A stretch of DNA of 43,840 nt from Phallus indusiatus (taxonomy: Eukaryota; Basidiomycota; Agaricomycetes; Phallales; Phallaceae). Each line of letters opens with the position of its first letter. The stretch's first letter is position 1. The position numbers and the translations under genes are program-made. The DNA lies in assembly GCA_027605045.1 (NCBI GenBank), contig JAQFWX010000199.1, positions 1 to 43,840 of the forward strand, read 5' to 3'. This document shows, one piece after another, positions 19,365-37,043 of the stretch. The notes beneath the pieces were generated by a model. It was not told the DNA's origin. It saw only the letters and a list, made by a program, of their open reading frames with translations, and made no database searches.

Positions 19365-19768
19365 CTAATACTTGACACTTTTGGAAGTACTGCTTTGGGC
19401 AGCGCTCTCGTTTTTCCGAGTCTCTCGAGTCTCTTTTCTAATCGCGGTCGCTTTGGACTTTTTCTTCGCGCAAACCGATAAGGCACCGGAGCTCACCTTG
19501 TCTGTATGCTCTGTCTTTGGTGTAGCAGCAAGGTTCCGTAGGCGATTAACAAGAACAGTCAAAACAAGACGTACGAGACATGCATGTTCTGCGTTTCAGG
19601 AGTTTCCTACGTATACCTTACTAGCGTCATACTTTATAATGGTATCGGTAGACCATTTGGTAATCTTCAAGTAAAGCCTACGATTTCATTTTGAAGTCAT
19701 GTAGATCGATAACCAGTGCTGCTACATTCTGATGATGCTTTCAGAGGTTCCATTATATCAAAATCCAT
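19365..19768 (-). CDS. Possible small spliced protein, unrecognised
   Basis: A candidate gene could begin with ATG at 19,768 (MDFDIMEPLKASSE...). It would continue through an exon reading LYLKITKWSTDTIIKYDASK and end with a basic exon containing LVLTVLVNRLRNLAATPKTE and AKKKSKATAIRKE, stopping after SKSVKY. Splice sites GTATAC/CGCAG and GTTATC/CGTAG are present, but the phases do not all agree. The order 'LKIT..TIIKY' then 'VNRL' then a basic tail loosely recalls SRP9, but this is too weak to name. It may be a relic. Confidence 0.25.
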
Positions 19769-20132
19769 ACAACGTGAATGTGCCATGCATGCCCGGATTT
19801 AATCATTACGCGTTACGCAAACAAAATATACATAACAACAAAACTACAGTTTTTTTGTTTGAAAAAAAGAAAAAAATAACAGAACTAACTTGAATCCATA
19901 ATATCGTGGCAATGCACACAACAAGTAAACCAAACATCGAGAAGCAGCATCAAAGTGACGGAGAGAGACGACATGGAGGATGAGACAGAAAATCAGGATG
20001 AAACGAAGCTAAGGTACCGCAAATAATGAGTCGGGTATAGGAAACCGAGACAGAGAAAGAGAGAAAAAAAAACACTAAAACTAATCCTAGAAACTTTAAA
20101 AAAGAAGAAGAAAACAAAAATGTTTATTTAAT
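19769..20132. other. 3' flank between two minus-strand genes
   Basis: A-rich non-coding DNA lying downstream of the Ser/Pro-rich gene. I see no gene, RNA or repeat. It should contain the poly(A) signals of that gene. Confidence 0.45.
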
Positions 20133-21573
20133 TTAGCCTGACGCCGCCATTGTGATACCTTCTAGCCGTTCTTCAAGACCCTTTCCAAGTCCTTCCCTTT
20201 CCCATTCTCCCCCAAGATCATCAATCATGCGTTGGGTGATATCTTCGCTTTGAGTTAGAACAGAGTGCCTACGAGATGCGCCATCATCGGAAGGCGCAGC
20301 ATAATCACTGGCATATGTCTGGGAAGGATAGCTTTGTTTCCCGGTTCGGGCGGTGAAAGAATACATGCTGAGAGGTCTGCTCGATGTACCGGCAGTAGGA
20401 TTTGGAAGGACGATTGGCACGTTATTTGTGACGGCAGGTAGATGAGGTGGAGGGGTGATGGTTGCGCTGGAGGTTAATGAGCTAAGGGGATGTGAAGCGA
20501 CAGGAGTACTGTAGAGGAGATCCGAGTACGAAATGAATGAAAGGCGTTTCGAAGTTGTTGTCTGATCAGGACTTGTCGCCGATAGGTTTTGTCGAGCAGG
20601 AGCAGGTGGCAATGAAGAAGGATCAATGTGTAAAAGAGATGGTGGGAGAACCGAAGGGCCGTCCATATGGCCTACAATGTCGTTATACTGTGAATGGGAG
20701 GAAGGACGAAGTGAAGGAGACGTTTGGATTGCGGGTGGGGAATAAGAAGACGGTGGGGTGCTGTTGACGTGGTGCTGACGAGGGCTAGGGATGCCATGAG
20801 ACATGATGGGGGTAACGCTGGGAAGTGATGATGTTCCGGCAAGAGGTGAAGGGATAGGCGAAGCTGCAGGAGTTTTCTTAGAAGAGGAGGAAGCGGCGGG
20901 GGCAGAAGGACCGGGAGAAGAGATGGAGATTGATGTCGCTCGCGAAGGACTGGGACTTCTGCTTTGACTACCGAAACCTGCAGGAGTTCGTATGCCGGTA
21001 CTTCCAGGTGCACTGAAGGCAGAACCAAAAGGCTGCCCAGTCGGACTGATAGGCAAGGCCGTCATCCCCAAAGCCAGACCGTACGACGGAGATGGGGCTT
21101 GAGGAGTGAGGATCGAGATAGCTTCAGCTCCGGATTGACCGTTTTCAGAAATGGAGGCGAGAGCGGCGGCGGCCTCTGTTAAAACACTGGGAACGGTTTG
21201 CTCCATCTGTGTGCTACGTGGCGTCCGATGTGGATGTGTGTGATGTGGATGAGGTAAGACCAGAGGTTCGATGTCTCTTTCGAAAATGGCGGAAGACGCA
21301 GAACGTCTGTAAACAAAGAAATAATAATAAGTATGGAAAGTTTTCTCTTTAAAAGTACACGTACATAGAAGTAGGGCTTGATGGTATTGAAGTCGGGGAT
21401 TTGGAGCCAGCCCGGGCTGGGTGGAGCGGGATAGGGGAAAGAGTGTGTGTTGGGCGGGAAGGAGATGCAGTGATTTTGTGTTGTGTGTGTGCATTGTTGC
21501 TCAGATTGGTCGATGTCGAGAGCATTGGGGTCGCCATAAAAGCTGGTGTTGTTGGAGACTGTTCTTGAGACAT
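20133..21573 (-). CDS. Conserved Ser/Pro-rich hypothetical protein
   Basis: Two exons: 21,573-21,365 (MSQEQSPTTPAFMATPM...) and 21,306-20,133, joined across a phase-2 intron of about 58 bp with TAT|GTACGT and TTTACAG ends. The product is about 460 residues and largely disordered (Ser, Pro, Thr and Ala). Islands look conserved in basidiomycetes: SSAIFERDIEPLVLP after the junction, KRLSFISYSDLLYSTP in the middle, and GEWEREGLGKGLEERLEGI at the C-terminus. There is no signal peptide or membrane segment. The pattern suits a regulatory or scaffold protein, but no function is known to me. It is divergent from the Zn2Cys6 gene, with about 670 bp between the two start codons. Confidence 0.8.
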
Positions 21574-22239
21574 TCGACAAAAGAAAGTGAGGAAAAGGTC
21601 GCTTTTTTGGATGTGTCGAGAAGAAAAACAGAGACGTCGCAAGGGGGGGCCGAGGTAAAAGCAGTAAAGGTCACTAAGGTGGCTATGGGCGTCTGTGTGG
21701 GTGACACGAAAGCGAAAACGTCACGCTCTCGCTGAATTTGGTCATTTGTTCCCGCTTTCGCAGCTGTGGGGGGAGCTGTGGCAACTGAAAGCCTGTTGGC
21801 CAGTGTGGGGGCTATGGGGCTATGATTCAACTGAACACACACAACTGATATGGCGCTGAATTCATGTGTTTTGAAATACAAGTGGTCTTCTAAAATCTCT
21901 CAGCGTATTTGCTACTTCTAAAGATTCATTCATTCCGCTGTATGTACTGCGCTGCGCCGGGAAGACCCTGTCTTTGACTCAAATATAAAGTTAAGAAGCA
22001 TAGCCATCCGCGGTGCGCGTAAAACAATTTTGACAACGCAAAGTTATTTCTCTCCCCAAGATATACAGTTCATTTAGCAGGTATTTTATAGAGTATAATG
22101 TATGCCAATCGAGCTCACTTGGTATTTCTGTTGAACCGGTGGGCATTGGCCAATCGGAGCGCGAGTCCACACGAGTCCATTCATCAGGCGCACGCCCCGG
22201 CCTCCCGCTGGTAGTCTTACCCTATCACTGTCAGAAAAC
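21574..22239. promoter_or_regulatory. Shared divergent intergenic region
   Basis: This 666-bp interval lies between the ATGs of the Ser/Pro-rich gene (left, minus) and the Zn2Cys6 gene (right, plus), so it must carry both promoters and leaders. No specific operator could be assigned. The side nearer the minus gene is pyrimidine/purine biased. Confidence 0.55.
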
Positions 22240-25113
22240 ATGAACATCGGAGGAGAGACTTCAATTAAACGTGCCATCTCACCATCTTCATTCGTACCAT
22301 CCCGTCCAAAACGACCCAAGACTTCAAAGGCTTGCAATGCCTGCAGAAAACAAAAAAGCCGTTGCGAACGTCTCGCTGGCGACGGAGAGGGCTGCCACAG
22401 ATGTAGCGTCATCGGAATACCCTGCGTTTTTGATCCAGAGCCCTTGTCGACGGATACAATAAAGACCCGTCGTCCCCGTCACATCTTGCCCAAAAGTCCT
22501 CCAAGGTCCCCGCTGGTCCCGGCCTTATCTGTCGGTGTGAGACCCACATCCAGTGCCAGCCACCGACAGCAGTAAGTACTCTACTCTCTATCCAAGCAGC
22601 TGTTGTACACTCATTACTTACCGATTTTAGATCCCCCGACGATTCGCGTCTCCATGTATTGGCCAATACCACCGAGATGTTGGCAAGGGCAACCGTTACC
22701 CCTTCCTCGTCGAAATCTTCGCCCTCAAATCAGCATTCGGCGCAGACCCTACCCGTACCCTCTGTCACAACGCCACAGACTCCTCTCTCTCCTGAAACTC
22801 TGTCCCACGTAGAATCAACCCTATTCCCCTTCCCTCGTGACTTCTCATCACAAGAAGGTGCATTTGCCCAGCTCCAGTCTGATTGGAAGCGTTGGATCGC
22901 ACCCCTTACCCTTGTACAAAACCTGGTCCGTCGGAATGCACCCCCGGGCCCACCAGATACAGAGCTGAGAAGCGGACTCAATAATGCCAGAAGTCAAGAC
23001 TCGGTTTCTCTATCTGCTCTGGACGAGGCTAGACTAAAGAAGCAGTGAGTCTTATTTCGCTCAATGTTCTTTCCATTTTTCAATTGACTTTCCTTTCTCA
23101 ACTTAGTTTTCTTCATCATTACGCCCCATGGCTGCCAGTAGTTCGGTTGATTCGTAACGGCGTCTTGGACAACATCTCGTCCTTTCTCTCTACCGTCATC
23201 TTAGCCACGGCCTCCCGTACTTTGGCCGGTATATCGCACGCCTGTAGCAAGCGTCTCCGGGAACTTGCACTAAACTACGTTGGTCAGATATTCGCCAATC
23301 CGACTTCCCATCCGCTTATCGAGTCCTTATACGCACTGCTTATTCTCGTTCTGTGGCCACTGGATCCCGCTGACGATGTTGAGCTGCTGGTTCATGGTGC
23401 AAAACGCATGGCCAGCGCAGGCGGAAGATTCAATAAACCTAGTTTGCCGGTCGATCGAACAAAAGACCCGTCCGATGATGATGACATGCTTGATTTGACA
23501 AGGCTGGTTAGTTATTGCTCCAAGTACACCGCAACGTCTCAGTTTTCACTAATCTCCAATTTTCCAGTGGTACGCTATACGTGCTAATGAGACGATGTGG
23601 GTGTCATTTTCATTTTCATGATCAAGTTTTGCTCAATCGCCTCAATACAGACTCACGTTAGGCGCAGGCTCTATCGCGCCCTCCCCCCCATCCGATACCT
23701 TTATCCAGGCTCTCGACATTGCAGCTGACCCTGTTCCTACGGGTCGTGCTTCAGCGGTTGCATCGTCTGGTGGCAATGCCTCAGACATTCTTCTTATCCT
23801 TCAAACGAATCTTCACGGCATCATAACGGCAGCTATGGGTGAACGCGGCATTTCAGCTGTATCATCCGTCTCATTGAGCGAGAGTTCCAAGACCAAGTTC
23901 CCGTTTGAGAAAGAACGCGACAAAGAAAAGATTGGTCAAGCTATACCTCGGACCAGGGACGCTTGGTTGGGTTTTATCGAGATTGTCTACCTTTACTTGA
24001 CCCGTCTTGGCGAGTGGGAGATCGAATTTAGCACCATTGCTTGTCCGTTTTCTTTCTTTCCTTTCGTGTTCAGGTTTCCGTTATTGACCAGGAGAACTTG
24101 TTACAGGCGAAGCACTACCATCTGCCTCTCACGTTTATGCTATCCTCGAAATCGAATACCACTATCTCTGCATGATATTCGTCACGCATTGCACTTTGAC
24201 GCTTTGTCACTCATGTCCCTTGACTTCGGCGCCAGACGAGATAAAGTATGCTTTATGGTCATGGAGCGTAACGGGAAACAAGAGTGCACACGCTATCATA
24301 AGGCTCTTCAATAAATACTCTGCCTCTATACCCACCAACTTCTCTCCTATCTCCCAAGAACGAGACACGCAAACTTCTTGCAGAGGCAAGTCTTCGTTAG
24401 CCGTATTTTCGTCGGCTCCAGATCGTCTCTATGCCATGGTAGTGCTAGCCGTTATGCTCGTCTTGCGTCACCAAGTAGCTTCTTCGGATTACGGTCACCG
24501 GAGAGGACCTGGCGAAAGCCCGCCTGCTGGGTTCACAAAGCAGGCAGAAAGCGCTATCAGGAAGGTTATTTCTCGAATGTCTGAGATAGGACAGTCACGC
24601 GCTTGTGAACTGCCGAGTACTGTTTCTTCGTGCTATCAAGACAACAAGGAAGGACGCAGCGGTCTGCATACGCCTGAAGCTCGATACGACCATTCAGCAT
24701 CACGATACGTCGACATTCTAGATGCCTTGGTTCGTATTTGGGAAGAAAAACGAGCCTTAAAGACGGCTGGGACTGGTGGACTTCGTGCATGCGATCCGTG
24801 TTTCAGCGCACACGAATCCAGAGCTTCCTCCTCTGCTTCAGGTCAATATTCGACGACGACGGGTCCTGCTGGTGTTCCGCCACCTTATCATTCTCACCTT
24901 CCTTCTTCTCAATTACCCCAACAACATCAACAGCCACCGCCGCTGCCGCAGCAGCGACAACAACAACAACAACCTGAGCAACAACCACCACCTGTTTATC
25001 TTGATCTCAATTTGCTGGGAACAGAGTTATTTTCCGACGCCGCGGCTGCTTTTACTTGGGATAGTCTCGGTACTATCGATTGGAGCACAATGGGGGGTAT
25101 GGGTGGAATATAG
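22240..25113 (+). CDS. Zn2Cys6 fungal transcription factor
   Basis: Six exons: 22,240-22,571, 22,631-23,044, 23,107-23,506, 23,568-23,596, 23,651 to about 24,044, and 24,107-25,113. Residues 32-62 hold the binuclear zinc cluster C-x2-C-x6-C-x9-C-x2-C-x6-C (KACNACRKQKSRCE...GCHRC...GIPCVF), which binds CGG-type DNA sites. A basic stretch (RPKRPKTSK) precedes it as a likely nuclear signal. The middle region (HHYAPWLPVV...DNISSFLSTVILATASRTL) fits the fungal regulatory homology domain. The C-terminus is Pro/Gln-rich (QQHQQPPPLPQQ) and acidic-hydrophobic, as in activation domains. The donor of exon 5 (T|GTCCGT) was chosen because it restores the phase; it is the least certain junction. The regulated pathway cannot be told. 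Confidence 0.85.
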
Positions 25114-25378
25114 GTTGATCAGTAATACAGACAGGCTCATGTTGTTTTCAACTATTCCGAGCGGTGTGTGCACTAATGTGTTTTACGGTATACCATAATA
25201 CCATATGATACTCATTTTAATACATATTTATTATCACTTCTTAAAAAAAACGCGCACAATGAGACAGCTACTTCGTACTGAGAGAGATTTAGCGCCAGTC
25301 TCAACGAAGCTGCAGCGAGTTTGCTCTGTTACTTTCTCGTGATATAGTACTGATACGTACACTATAAACTCGTTGCGA

Positions 25379-26365
25379 ATGACCGAGCCACGTGTTTTCA
25401 AACCCTTTGAGATCACTTACTACCCAGAGGCTTTACATGCGTCTCAAACACCAGAAGTGTTGGCTTATCAAGTTCGACGAGACTTGGAAGCTCTGGGTAT
25501 TCCGACGACTACGACAAGAAACTCCGTGATAACGTGCACTGATAACACTGTCAGGGTCGCGGGTCTGACTGCAAATGACGCAGTGGGTTCATATTAATTA
25601 GTATTCATTTCTATTTCTCTCACCGAGACCCTCAATTTCGGATGATCATCAAAGATTCGACAAAGACTTACAGTGCTTTCCAGTGGAAAAAATAGAACAG
25701 TATTAGCGTTAAAAAAGCGCAAGATGTAGGGTTCACATTCTAATAGCAAGTAAAGTAACTAATAGCAAAGATTTTAACTCGTGGTTTTTTTTAGTTCTGC
25801 TGTCAATCTGAGCGCAACCCCGGAGACAGCAGCCGCACTCGATCATCGTTCTACTAGTAGCCAGGACCGTGACATCACTGTTCTTTCTGCAAGTGGGCTC
25901 GATAAAGGCAAAAGTCGCCCCAATACGAAACCAAGAAGTGAACTCGGCGCATATTTTAAACCAAGCGACAAGGTCACTGGCTCTGCGTCGTATCGCCGCA
26001 TGCAAGAAAAGGGACGAAAGGGACCACTGACTGAGGATTCGAAAAGCGAGACATCTTCGAGGTCTTTGCAAATAAATGCGAACACATCCGACGATGATGA
26101 CCTGCATGAAGATCAACCGAATGACGCGCCACAATTTGACGAACCTGAGGATACTTCGGAGAAGTCATTGGCCCCTTCGAATAGCGTGACGGACACGTTG
26201 GCGGAACTTCGGGCTGAAGTGAATGCAAACAAAGCAACCATAGCCAAACTAGAAGAGAAGGTTGCATCCATGGCCAAGCTGGTCGCGTCCATGGAAAGAG
26301 ACCGACAAGCTGGTTTGGCCTATATGATGGACTTGTTTGAGTCTCAATCTCGGAAATCGCGTTAA
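25379..26365 (+). CDS. Hypothetical coiled-coil protein
   Basis: Exon 1 starts at ATG 25,379 (MTEPRVFKPFEITYYPEA...) and stays open to about 25,590. The last exon begins after a TTTTTTTAG acceptor at about 25,795 (SAVNLSATPETAAALDH...) and ends at 26,365. The C-terminal 70 residues form a predicted coiled coil (TLAELRAEVNANKATIAKLE...ASMAKLVASMERDRQ), preceded by an acidic, Ser-rich linker. The donor of exon 1 is not clear: the GCA|GTGGGT site has the wrong phase for the last exon. A small middle exon around 25,650 is therefore likely. I do not recognise the family. It lies in the same direction as the flanking Zn2Cys6 and SRPK genes. Confidence 0.5.
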
Positions 26366-29364
<2,999 letters not shown>

Positions 29365-29720
29365 ACCTTTCCTTGTAGTGTTGATGTTATGTAGCATTAC
29401 TGGCTCGTGTACTTCCTTCAGAGGCGCTCTTCCCCCCACTTCTTGATTCTTTGTAGAGCAGCATGTGGCATTCGGCGTGTATAGATTTTTTTCATGGGCT
29501 AACGTTGACCTCCCTTTTAAATATTTCTCCCTTCAAGACCTTATTCTTCTTAGTGTAACTCCGTTGTTTTGCGTCGCCCTTCTTCCCGCTCCTATCATGG
29601 TGTAGTAGTCGACTGTATTAGCCGATAGTTTGGAAATGTACTACATAGTTTGAGAATAAAAGTTTTTGCGTTCTATAATTAAATTACAACGCTGGAATCT
29701 TAAAGTGTGTATATATGTAT
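29365..29720. terminator. Convergent 3' region between SRPK and BiP
   Basis: Short AT-rich interval between two stop codons facing each other. Words such as TTTTAAATATTTC and GAATAAAAG fit polyadenylation context on the plus strand. No gene or repeat is seen. Confidence 0.45.
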
Positions 29721-32349
<2,629 letters not shown>

Positions 32350-32410
32350 AATTGAAGCCGTGAAAAAAGAAACTAGTATGTAGGTTTTCTGGTTGCAAGT
32401 TTTTGGTTGG

Positions 32411-32421
32411 TCTATATAAAA
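32411..32421 (-). promoter_or_regulatory. TATA-like box of BiP
   Basis: TCTATATAAAA on the plus strand reads TTTTATATAGA towards BiP. It lies about 65 bp before the start codon and about 30 bp downstream of the UPRE-like palindrome, a normal spacing for a strongly induced gene. Confidence 0.5.
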
Positions 32422-32449
32422 GAATTTTATATGCGGGTTCAAAAAAAAG

Positions 32450-32459
32450 TGACACGTCA
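32450..32459 (-). promoter_or_regulatory. UPRE-like site upstream of BiP
   Basis: TGACACGTCA reads TGACGTGTCA towards the BiP gene. It holds the TGACGTG core bound by Hac1/XBP1-type bZIP factors of the unfolded-protein response. A second ACGTGTC core lies at about 32,487. Distance to the ATG is about 100 bp. In the relic of this region at 39.9 kb the corresponding bases are TGGCATGTGA, so the site is gone there. Confidence 0.55.
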
Positions 32460-32879
32460 TCCCAACTGTGACTGTCGCCGTCACGGACACGTCGGTCTCG
32501 GCGACAGTTTCAAGATTGAGTTCTTCGTGCCCGTTGAATGACTTTAGATCACCAACAACGAGTTCTCGGTCATAACCCGTCGTTGTCATCCTACATAATA
32601 TAATGACTTGTTTTTCAATTGCGCTTGTCGTCAGCGACCGCGACAGACACGTATCATGGATTTGAATCGACACGCTAAACTTTTGTCCAGTCACCGCCAT
32701 GGTCTATCCCCATTCCTATTGATCGTTATCAAACCCTTTCCCGAGGTGCATACACCCCAAGGCTTTAAGCTTCAGGGTCGTTTAGTCCATGTCGTCGGAA
32801 AAAAATAACAATTTTACAATTAAAGGTTAGGGTTTAAGCCTTATATACAGCACGTAAGTCTTTAGTGTCGCCTCTTCAG

Positions 32880-34090
32880 TTTGTACTTTCTCTAAAGACC
32901 AGAACAGGGATATGCAGAAACCGTACGAAGAGACGGTGATTACGCGCAGTACTACCAAGAGCCTGAATTCTCTGATAACATTCAGCATAACCAAACTAAT
33001 GATTTTCCCGTCGGCGTCCTTCCGACGACGAGTATACCGCAGCCATTGACATACATGGGACAAGCTACCGTCGATACGTCAAGGATACAAGCCTCTTACT
33101 CGCATGTCTTGTCTACATCTTCATTCTTTCTGCAAAGATGTCTGAAACCCACCCGAGTCGGTGTTTCGGAAACCAAAGATATCTCCTAAAAAGCGGAAAT
33201 TTCAATACCCAAAGAGCAGTGTACGATACCATGTCTTCAAACATCCAAATGAAGTCATTTTCCATCGGTACGTCATATGCACCGCACCCTACTATTCGTT
33301 TTGACTTTTACTACTGTTACCAAAACGTAGGTGGTAGTGGTCAACCTTTTCCTAATCTTCCAGTTTCTTGGAGAGCAAAGTTCTTTTTGTCTCTCCTGAT
33401 AAGAAGAGTAACTTGTTTAAGGAATTATCAATCATTGTAGACTTGCATGAACGTGCACATGACAGATCAGGATTGCAGCTCCGGCTGGATCTGGCGGTAT
33501 ATCCATTAATTCCGACATACCCTACTCTCAACAATCACCCATGACTCCACTCCAGTTTCAGTCATATAATCTTGTCGCGGACGGTAGTCAAGAAGGGATT
33601 TCTGAGCTGTGTCGACACGACTTCTGTTAGAGCAACAGTCGGCGATTTATCAATCCATTTGACATGGTCGCAAGACACTGAAGAACTCTCCAATGAAACA
33701 AGTCCGGCATAATCGCCCTGCTCGTGCTCCATACACGATTCCTACATCTACTATCTCAGCGGGCGATAATGAAGATGACGACGACGAAGCAAAATCTGTG
33801 AGCAGATTAGAAATCGACGTGATCGTCGTCGTCATATATATAGGAAGGCACACAAAAGAGGAGGAGTTAATTGACGTGATGTCGCTGATGCGGTTGCTTA
33901 TCCGCGACAGAAATCACTCGAGTTTACATGCCCTGTGGCCATTGCAAGTATATGTTGAAGAAGGGGGAGCCCTTTCGCGTCGAAGGATATAGAATAGATA
34001 ATAAGGGAGGATTGCACAATAAGAAACACCACCCAGGGCAAACAAGGAAAAGGAAAGAAAGAGAAATAGATACCTCGTCCGGCGAAAATT
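32880..34090 (+). pseudogene. C2H2 zinc-finger gene, relic A
   Basis: This is the same gene as at 41.6-43.1 kb but without exon 1 and broken by stops and frame changes. Shared stretches include CAGAACAGGGATATGCAGAA (compare CAGGACAGGAATATGCAGAA), TCGGCGTCC, TACATCTTCATTC and TTTCGGAAACCAAAGATAT. The end, GGCCATTGCAAGTATATGTT, encodes PCGHCKYMLKKGEPF and then YRIDNKGGLHNKKHHPG, matching the second finger of the intact copy. The first finger's region is deleted or scrambled (about 33,800). It sits about 530 bp upstream of BiP and divergent from it. Confidence 0.8.
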
Positions 34091-34347
34091 AAATCATCCT
34101 GCAAACTAAAAGAACGACTTGATATCAATTTTTGGAAACAGCTTTTGGTATTTCTTAGTATGTAATTTAGACGGCGACTCGACACCAAGTTGTATAGCTT
34201 TGAGTACAGTACAGCACCCCTAAAACAGACAATATTTCGAGTGAAAAGGTTGTCATTTCATATTCATTTCATATTCATAATGCGCTTAACACAGTTTACA
34301 ATTACAGAAGAAAGACCAATTGTGAGCTCCAAATTGTCAGCTGTCAT

Positions 34348-35310
34348 TTAGCTCAGGCTGCTTAGACTGCGAAAATGAGTAAGAGAACTTTCAGCGGCGA
34401 TCTGGATCTTTGCATGCAATCCTTTCGCTTTCTCTTCGTTTAAGGAAGGCTATAAATCTCAATTATATCCCATTTCTACCAAGGCAAAAAAAAAACTATG
34501 ACATGACGTACCGGTAAAACCGCGGACAATGCATCAGCTAGATCCTGTCAATGTCATGATGAGGTCGCAGATCGCAGCAAGTGAAAAAAAACAATTTTTC
34601 AATTCAGGCATACCTGAAGCAGTCCTTTGAGTCTATTTAGGCCGTAATCCACTAGACCAGGTGCTCCTTGCTCGAACGCTCTCAGACGGGCGTTGGCAGT
34701 TGGATAAAAATTAACGATCTTCGTCTGGACTTCTTCGTAGCTTTCCAATAGATCTAGACCATCTTCTTGGGAGACAGGTCCAGAAATGCTCTAAGATCGT
34801 GTGTTTTACGACAGAAAAGCGGTGAGAATAACTCTTTTGATCTACCTTGAGAGCTGCCGTGGTACGTGCGAGAGCCGCACACAAAGCAACACCTTTAGGT
34901 GTCATTGCCTGCCAATTTTTCCACATATTTCAATATTAGCTAATAATAAAGTTACTTAGCCTCACCAAAACTTGATGACCTTGTGAGGAATCTGCAGGAA
35001 ACATAGTCAAGGCGCTCGTTAGTTGATCCTATACCAATCGCATATCACAAGAAAAAGGCCCGTGAAGTGTCAGTTCATTGAAATCATGAAATTATCGGAA
35101 ACGGAAACAAACAATTGTAGCTGTGAGTGAAGCAAATTCATGCCTCACATCGAGTATAGTTGGCTTATTCACCAAACCGAGGCCTCGATATACGGTTGAG
35201 TAAATCGCCAGAGCGCTCTCTACAGAACCTCGAATTTGAAGGAAAACTGTGCTCGTTACTCCGGATGCGAGAGTATTGCCAATTTGTGATACAGATGATC
35301 CGATGCTCAT
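34348..35310 (-). pseudogene. HsbA-like gene, copy A (frameshifted)
   Basis: Six exons matching copy B at 37.3-38.3 kb. ATG at 35,310 begins MSIGSSVSQIGNTLASGV; the stop is at 34,348. In exon 3 copy A has one more base than copy B between GGTG and AATTTTTCC (about 34,905-34,917 on the plus strand). Reading on from the conserved VEKL therefore hits TAA just before PKGVALCAALARTTAALK. All other exons remain readable (DQLTSALTMFPADSSQGHQ, SISGPVSQEDGLDLLES). It could still be expressed with an alternative acceptor, but pseudogene is the simpler view. Confidence 0.65.
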
Positions 35311-35915
35311 GGTATGTTGAAGTTCAGAGAATATACGTTATATTGCTGTGGATCAAAGCTTAAGACGAGGGAGGGAAATCCGAAAGAAGGCAACGGTCAA
35401 AGTGAGGCCTCAATTTTATATGTCATCGGCGTCGTTTATGGTTTGGTCCAATCATTTGAATTTGTATACAAGGAAGGAGATAAGGTCCAGCAAGAAGAGT
35501 TCAGCTTCTTTATTGAATATCGGAGATTCAATTGTATTCATATAAATTCGGTTACAGCAAACTTCTCTGTCTTATATTCTCTATTTCTATAGATAAAGAG
35601 CGGAAGCTAGAAGCTTGTGGTGATTGAGATCTCCACTGGGTCATTATATTCCCCTCTGACAGGCCTGGGTATCCCGTGCTACTCCACAAACAATATCCAT
35701 GTGATGTGTTTGTAACAAAATTGTAAATAATGCAACGTATTTATACAATTATACTTCAATATAACGACGGATTGAATGAATGAACAAGACACATCGAAAC
35801 ATTACGTTATTTATTACAAATCACAATAATTCTGTTGAAGGGCGAGAGTAGAGACGTACATATTATCCTTCAGTTCACGATAAAATTTTCCGGGGGCAGG
35901 AGAATGTCCAGTGGG
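35311..35915. other. 5' flank of HsbA-like copy A, end of duplicated block A
   Basis: Non-coding and closely similar to 38,295-38,955. Shared landmarks are AGGAAGGAGATAAGGTCCAG, AAGAGCGGAAGCTAGAAG, and at the end GGGCGAGAGTAGAGACGTAC followed by CTTCAGTTCACGATAAAA. The promoter of the HsbA-like gene lies here. Similarity ends shortly after GGCAGGAGAATGTC. Confidence 0.6.
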
Positions 35916-36004
35916 CTCCAAACCGGACAAAATGCTAACTTCATTTATCAGTATTTGGGAGGCTTAGCTTTTTAAATTTGAACGCGCTTTGGCCACTCTT
36001 GAGG

Positions 36005-36900
36005 GTGTCGTTAGTAGCCAACAGGTACGTGCACTGCATTCTACTATTCGGGCTTTGACTCTTACTACTGTTACCAAAACGTAGGTCGTAGTGGTCAGCA
36101 TTTTCCTAATCTTCCAGGAAATGAAAATAACCCGTCTTTTGTTGGAGCGCAGGGTTCGTTTTGTCTCTCCTGATGAGAAGAGTAATTTGCTTGAGAAACT
36201 ACCAATCATTGTAGACTTGCATGAACGTGCACATGACAGATCACGATTGTAGCTTCAGTTGGATCAAGCAGTATATCCATTAATTTCGACATACCCTACT
36301 CTCAACAATTACGCATGAATCCACTCCAGTTTCAGTCATATAGTCCTGTGGCGGACGGTAGTCAAGATTTCTGACTGTGTATTGTAGGACTCCCCTACAG
36401 CGCGCATACTCCGAGCCATATCGACACGACTTCTGTTAGAGCAACGGTTGACGATTTATCAATCCATTCGACATGGTCGCAAGACACCGAACTCTCCAAT
36501 GAAAAAAGTTTAGCGTAAACGCCCTGCTCGTGCTCCATAAACGATTTCTACATCTACTATCTCAAAGGGCGATAATGAGGGTGATGACGACGGAGAAAAA
36601 TCTGCGAGCAGGTTAGTTTAAATTGATGTGATCGTTGTTGTCATATGGGAAAACACGCAAAAGAGGAGGAGTTAATTGACAGATATGAACTTGATGTCGC
36701 TGATGCGGTTGCTTATCCGCAACAGAAATCATTCGAGTTTACATGCCCTGTGGCCATTGCAGATATTAATTGGAAAGGGGAGAGCCCTTTCGCGTTGAAT
36801 GATATGGAATAGATAATAAGGGAGGATTGAACAATAAGAAATACCCTTTCAGGGCAGACAAGTTAAAGGAAAAAACGAGAAATAGATACCTTGGCCAGCG
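36005..36900 (+). pseudogene. C2H2 zinc-finger gene, relic B
   Basis: This corresponds to the 3' two-thirds of relic A. It shares GACTCTTACTACTGTTACCA, TTTCCTAATCTTCCAG, CATTGTAGACTTGCATGAAC and GCTGATGCGGTTGCTTATCC. It ends with the finger region (TTTACATGCCCTGTGGCCAT, then GATAATAAGGGAGGATTGAA). Stops and indels interrupt every frame. It lies between the two HsbA-like copies and belongs to duplicated block B. Confidence 0.75.
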
Positions 36901-37043
36901 AAAATTAAATCATTCTGCAAACCAAAGGGATGACTTGATATCAATTTCGGTAAATAGCTTTTAGTATTTCTTAGTATGTAATGGGGTAGTCAGTGCTAAA
37001 TCCGGGCACTTGAAAAACAGAACGGTGATTTGCGAAGTGTAGA

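Noticed and set aside
32825..32838. Interstitial TTAGGGTTTA, and CTAAACCCTA at 38,952-38,966, both near duplication edges
   Set aside because: Ten-base matches in any phase of a 7-mer are expected about once by chance in a window of this size; not evidence of telomere insertion.
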